Assembly (NCBI RefSeq): GCF_029689945.1
Contig: NZ_CP121451.1
Location: forward strand, 5,828,001 to 5,892,000
DNA: 64,000 nt
Reading direction: 5' to 3'
Source: Paenibacillus amylolyticus
GTDB taxonomy: Bacteria; Bacillota; Bacilli; Paenibacillales; Paenibacillaceae
Both the position numbers and the translations under genes were made by a program. A model generated the notes under the pieces. It was given only the letters and a program-made list of their open reading frames with translations, was not told the origin of the DNA and ran no database searches. The number at the start of each line of letters is the position of its first letter. Within the stretch, counting starts at the first letter, position 1. This document shows, piece by piece, positions 60,449 to 64,000 of the stretch.

Positions 60449-60482
60449 AAAAAAAGCGGAAGGGCCTTCAAACCCTTCCGCT
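60449..60482 (-). terminator. htrA terminator
   Basis: Minus-strand AGCGGAAGGG / CCCTTCCGCT arms with an eight-base loop are followed by seven T. It separates htrA from the two-component genes. Confidence 0.88.
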
Positions 60483-60503
60483 CTTTCAATCCTTACTCGT
60501 TAT

Positions 60504-62171
60504 TTATGGTTGCTGCTGTTGGGTATCTGTTGTTTGAGAAGTATCAAAATCATTTTTGTTGCCGATTTTGATTTTCAGATCCATTTTCTTACCGTCACGC
60601 ACCACGTTCAATGTCACTTCACTGCCGATTTCCTGTTTCTTGATAAAATCAATCAGATCCTGACTTGTGGCGTACGGCGTACCGTTGGCACCTGTGATGA
60701 TGTCATATGCACGAAGGTCTGCTTGATAAGCCGGTGATTGGAAGATCGTGCTGGCTACCACTGAACCTTCGGTGATGTCTGTTCCCATTTGTTTAGCAAC
60801 TTCAGGCGTGAGAGCCATCAGAGACGCACCGATAAAGGGTACTGGCTCTTTGGGAACTTCTTTGTTTTCTTTGAGATATTTAACCGCTTCAGAGATAACG
60901 CTCGACGGGATCGCAAAACCAATTCCCTGTGCATCGGCGCTTACGGCAACGTTCATACCGATAACTTCCCCATTCAGGTTAAGCAACGGACCACCGGAGT
61001 TACCTGGATTAATCGATGCATCTGTTTGCAGCAAATGACTGTACTCACGTGTTTTTCCTGTTTCTTCATCCGGAATACTGATCGTACGTTCTTTGGCACT
61101 CAGTACACCTGCTGTAACCGTATGTTCGAATCCTTCAGGGTTACCGATCGCGACAAGCCACTCACCGACTTGAGTACTATTGGAATCACCCAGTGGAGCT
61201 ACAGGGAAAGCATCGTCACCACTGTTTTTCTCAATTTTCAATACAGCCAAATCCAGATCAAAGCTGCTTCCCAGCAATTTAGCTTCATAAGGCTTACTGT
61301 TGTTCTCCAAGGTTACCTGGATTACGTCAGCACCTTGAACTACGTGCTGATTCGTCAGGATATATCCTTCTTTGTCAAAAATAAATCCGGAACCAATACC
61401 TAGCGGTACCAACTGATTACTGCCTTGCTGTTGTTGTTGATTCTGGCCTTGATTGCCTTCTGTTCCGCCCCCATTACCGAAGAAGTATTGGTACAACGGA
61501 TCACTTGTATTCGATCCGCCCTGACCCAATCCGGAGCGTGAGGACTGTTTCGCCAGTGTTTCGATTTTGACCACAGCTGGACTTGTGCTCGTCACTACGG
61601 AAGAAACATCTTCCTTGCCTGTTGGCAGCAATGACGCTGTAACATTGTTGCCTCCGCCTGTGTTTGTAGACGCTTCCTGTCCCGAAGTTTGATTGCCTGT
61701 GTTCGTAAGTGCCGTCTCCGGTGTGAACATGTTTGTTCTATCGGCTGTGTACATCAGAACGGTAATGACCAGCATGCCGGCAATAAAAGAGAACAACAGT
61801 GATCTTACGGAAGAACGCGGCTTGCGATTATTATAGTTCCAGTTGCCTTTGCCGCCATTCCCTTGATCTCCACCGTTACCCATGCCGTTTCCGCCGCCTC
61901 CTGCTGATCTTTTCGCTTGCTCAGATGATTCACTATTATAGTAAGTAGGTACGGGTCTCACCGGATCAGGTTTTGTAATCTCTACATTTCCTTCTTCACG
62001 CTGATTATTGCTTCCCATGTGATTTGCTGTATCTTCCTGATTCACGGACTGAAAAGGTCCATAAGAATAATAATAGGAGGATTCGTCCGTTCCGGAAGAA
62101 TTGCGATTCTCCGTTTGTTTGGTTTCATTTTCCTCGTCTTGACGGTTCGATCTATAATTGCGTTCGTCCAT
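60504..62171 (-). CDS. Membrane-anchored HtrA-type serine protease
   Basis: A 555-residue envelope quality-control protease starting at ATG 62171 after GGGAGGTAGAG. Residues 1-120 are a long hydrophilic cytoplasmic region rich in Asn, Gln, Ser and Gly. One membrane helix lies at about 122-142. A low-complexity linker precedes the trypsin-like domain with triad His276 (TNQHVVQG), Asp307 (FDLDLAVLKI) and Ser392 (NPGNSGGPL). A PDZ domain (about 450-540) ends the protein. The cytoplasmic head is longer than in B. subtilis HtrA. Confidence 0.93.
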   Translation of the reverse strand: MDERNYRSNRQDEENETKQTENRNSSGTDESSYYYSYGPFQSVNQEDTANHMGSNNQREEGNVEITKPDPVRPVPTYYNSESSEQAKRSAGGGGNGMGNGGDQGNGGKGNWNYNNRKPRSSVRSLLFSFIAGMLVITVLMYTADRTNMFTPETALTNTGNQTSGQEASTNTGGGNNVTASLLPTGKEDVSSVVTSTSPAVVKIETLAKQSSRSGLGQGGSNTSDPLYQYFFGNGGGTEGNQGQNQQQQQGSNQLVPLGIGSGFIFDKEGYILTNQHVVQGADVIQVTLENNSKPYEAKLLGSSFDLDLAVLKIEKNSGDDAFPVAPLGDSNSTQVGEWLVAIGNPEGFEHTVTAGVLSAKERTISIPDEETGKTREYSHLLQTDASINPGNSGGPLLNLNGEVIGMNVAVSADAQGIGFAIPSSVISEAVKYLKENKEVPKEPVPFIGASLMALTPEVAKQMGTDITEGSVVASTIFQSPAYQADLRAYDIITGANGTPYATSQDLIDFIKKQEIGSEVTLNVVRDGKKMDLKIKIGNKNDFDTSQTTDTQQQQP

Positions 62172-62318
62172 GCCTCTCTACCTCCCAATCTCTTATTCCC
62201 AAGAGATATTCTTTAACTGTCCTTATTTTGTACTTTAAACCTTAACCGTACCTTAAAAACAATTAAAAAGGAGATAAAAGCAAGGAAAAACAGCTTGTTT
62301 TTCCCGTCAGAACGGGAT

Positions 62319-62981
62319 TTACCCCTTCGTTTTCACCCAGCCCTGACGATACGCATAGATTGCCAATTGTGTACGATCATCCATCTCACATTTCATCAGC
62401 AGGTTGCTCACATGTGTTTTGACGGTTTTGATACTGATATGTAGTTCTTCACCAATGTCTTTGTTGGTCTTTCCCTCTGCAATAAGCAACAGCACTTCCT
62501 TCTCCCGCTCAGTCAGACCGGATTCACTCTCTCTTGCTGTACGTTTTCGGATTCCCCGAGTTAATGCCTGCGACACATCCCCTGTCATCACAGGCATGCC
62601 TCTGTATGCGCCTTGAAGAGCATAGATCAGTTCCTCGGCAGAGACCGTCTTGAGTACATAGCTAACTGCACCCGCCTCAATCGCTTGTACAACCAGATCA
62701 TCCTCCAGGAAACTGGTTAGCATCACAATCTTCATCCCTGGAAATTCAGTCATGATGGCTTGTGTGGCTTCAGCGCCATTCATTACGGGCATCATCAGAT
62801 CCATGAGGATCAAGTCCGGCATTTCGCCTTCATTTAACTTGCGCAATTGATCAAGCGCATCCTGCCCGTGGCCGGCTTCTGCCATCACATGAAAAGAAGG
62901 TTCCAGCATCAGATACGTTTTTAACCCCATTCGTACCATGTCATGATCATCCACAATCATTACGCTTATTTTCCCACTCAT
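62319..62981 (-). CDS. liaR: LiaR/VraR-type response regulator
   Basis: A 220-residue NarL-family regulator of the cell-envelope stress system. The receiver is intact (MIVDDHDMVRMGL, phospho-Asp in DLILMDLMMPVMNG, LKTVSAEEL). The C-terminal LuxR domain has LTEREKEVLLLIAEGKTNKD. ATG 62981 lies 19 bases after the kinase stop and follows GGGGGAGACGG. Targets in relatives include the lia operon; none is visible here. Confidence 0.9.
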   Translation of the reverse strand: MSGKISVMIVDDHDMVRMGLKTYLMLEPSFHVMAEAGHGQDALDQLRKLNEGEMPDLILMDLMMPVMNGAEATQAIMTEFPGMKIVMLTSFLEDDLVVQAIEAGAVSYVLKTVSAEELIYALQGAYRGMPVMTGDVSQALTRGIRKRTARESESGLTEREKEVLLLIAEGKTNKDIGEELHISIKTVKTHVSNLLMKCEMDDRTQLAIYAYRQGWVKTKG

Positions 62982-62999
62982 TCCGTCTCCCCCTCTACA

Positions 63000-64000
63000 T
63001 CATTCAGACACATTTGGAAATTTCGGGATCAAGACCCGTACCGTCGTTCCCGCTCCCGGCTTCGATATAATCTGAACTTGCCCCCAAGCTTCTCCGCCCG
63101 TTCACGCATGGTAGATAAACCGTATGAACCCGGACGCTCGGCTTGCTGCAAAAATCCCTGACCATCATCGCTGATGCTCATGCTGATCTGATGTTCACTC
63201 TCCCGTATGGACAGACTGACCACCCCTGCCTCTGCATGCTTCACAACATTGGCCACCGCTTCCTGAATAACAAGAAACAGCTGGTGCTCAATGGCATCCG
63301 AGATTCCGCCACTCAGTTCCAGCTCTTTCACACCTTTAAGACCATTCTGCCTGCAATAATCAGGAAACCAGCTATCCAGTGCCGCAGTGAGATCACGCCC
63401 TTCCAGCTCCACTGGTCGAAGTTGGGCAATAAGTCCTCGCATCTGACGTTGAGCAATATGAGACATCTGAATCAACTGATCCAGTACTTTACCGCCATGT
63501 TCCGGATTCATCTCCAGCAGACGCGGTAAGGACGAGGCCGACATATGCATCGCAAACAGCTGCTGACTAACCGTGTCATGGAGGTCCCTTGCCATTCGTT
63601 TGCGTTCTTCCAGCACAGCCCGCTCCGAAGCTTGCTCCTTCTCAATAACTTCCTGCTCACCAAGACGCTGAAGCAGCCTCATCTTTTTCTCAATCGAATC
63701 CATCATGACATTGAACTCCTGATAAACACGACCGAATGAAGCATCATCCGCTTCTGGCATACGCACCGCCAAGTTCCCTTTCGACACTTTCAGCATGTTA
63801 AGATCAAGCAGATCAATCTTGCGCTGAAGTCGCAATGCAGCAATATATCCGGTGATAACGGTGGCCAGCACAACAACGGCAACATAGGTCCATGCCCGTT
63901 GACGACCAGCCCCCATTAATACCTCTCCATATAATAGATAGAAACCGCCCAGCGTAATCAGACCCGTTAGTGCAAAATACATCATCAGTTCCCACTTATT
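63000..64000 (-). CDS. liaS: LiaS-type sensor histidine kinase (5' end outside window), frame broken near 63083
   Basis: The frame is open at the right edge (through WELMMYFALTGLITLGG), so the start is outside. Two membrane segments are visible or partly visible, then a HAMP-like linker, the HisKA_3 phospho-acceptor box RKRMARDLHDTVSQQLFAMH, and the ATPase domain (VIQEAVANVVKHAEAG, ISDDGQGF, GSYGLSTMRERAEKLGG). One added base in the C5 run at 63081-63085 restores QVQIISKPGAGTTVRVLIP and the true stop at 63000; without it the protein ends in an Arg-rich nonsense tail. Confidence 0.9.

Overview
The window looks like part of a Paenibacillus chromosome. Supporting this are Firmicute-type AGGAGG ribosome binding sites with many GTG and TTG starts, sporulation genes (prkA, yhbH, spoVR, pdaA), a paeninodin-like lasso peptide cluster, LplB/LplC-type sugar permeases, a CBM22-GH10-CBM9 xylanase and LiaRS/AbrB regulators. 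No rRNA, tRNA, CRISPR array or insertion sequence was seen.

Layout. 1-7435 (all minus) is a phage-like block. Its first gene encodes a roughly 906-residue protein whose motifs match the two-barrel RNA polymerase family of eukaryotic RDR/QDE-1 and phage SPbeta YonO. It is followed by a translationally coupled zinc-finger protein and at least five small structural or lectin-like proteins. 7714-12872 holds small housekeeping genes (DUF423, DegV, PdaA, a zinc ribbon protein) and ends with APS kinase cysC. 13032-21262 (minus) is a lasso peptide operon: sulfotransferase, macrolactam synthetase, 45-residue precursor, HPr-kinase-like kinase, PqqD-like B1, protease B2, nucleotidyltransferase and ABC exporter. 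21652-42131 carries a UMF1 transporter, yhbH-spoVR, an MHYT-GGDEF-EAL protein, a secreted xylanase with a LacI regulator, a globin-coupled sensor, prkA, azoreductase, an aminotransferase, an orphan response regulator and a phosphodiester glycosidase. 42469-50131 is a glycan-use operon (esterase, two permeases, binding lipoprotein, GH3 glucosidase, LacI) behind a clear promoter with paired operators. 50604-64000 carries a serine hydrolase, an AbrB-like regulator, trmL, serC, glnA (GSI-beta type, with a GlnR/TnrA box), aroF, ispH, a two-component system, HtrA and LiaR/LiaS.

How genes work together. Two groups stand out. The RDR/YonO-like polymerase lies directly upstream of, and in the same direction as, the structural genes, so it may transcribe them. 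The lasso cluster combines a kinase, a sulfotransferase and a nucleotidyltransferase, and a PAPS-making CysC lies just beyond its exporter; this suggests a modified, possibly phosphorylated and sulfated, lasso peptide.

Quality warning. At least 16 single-base reading-frame breaks fall in genes that are otherwise intact, including ispH and the lasso kinase. Fourteen are apparent missing bases, mostly in short runs of G/C or A/T. This is best explained by uncorrected sequencing errors rather than gene decay, so the split genes are annotated here as single genes with the break position given.
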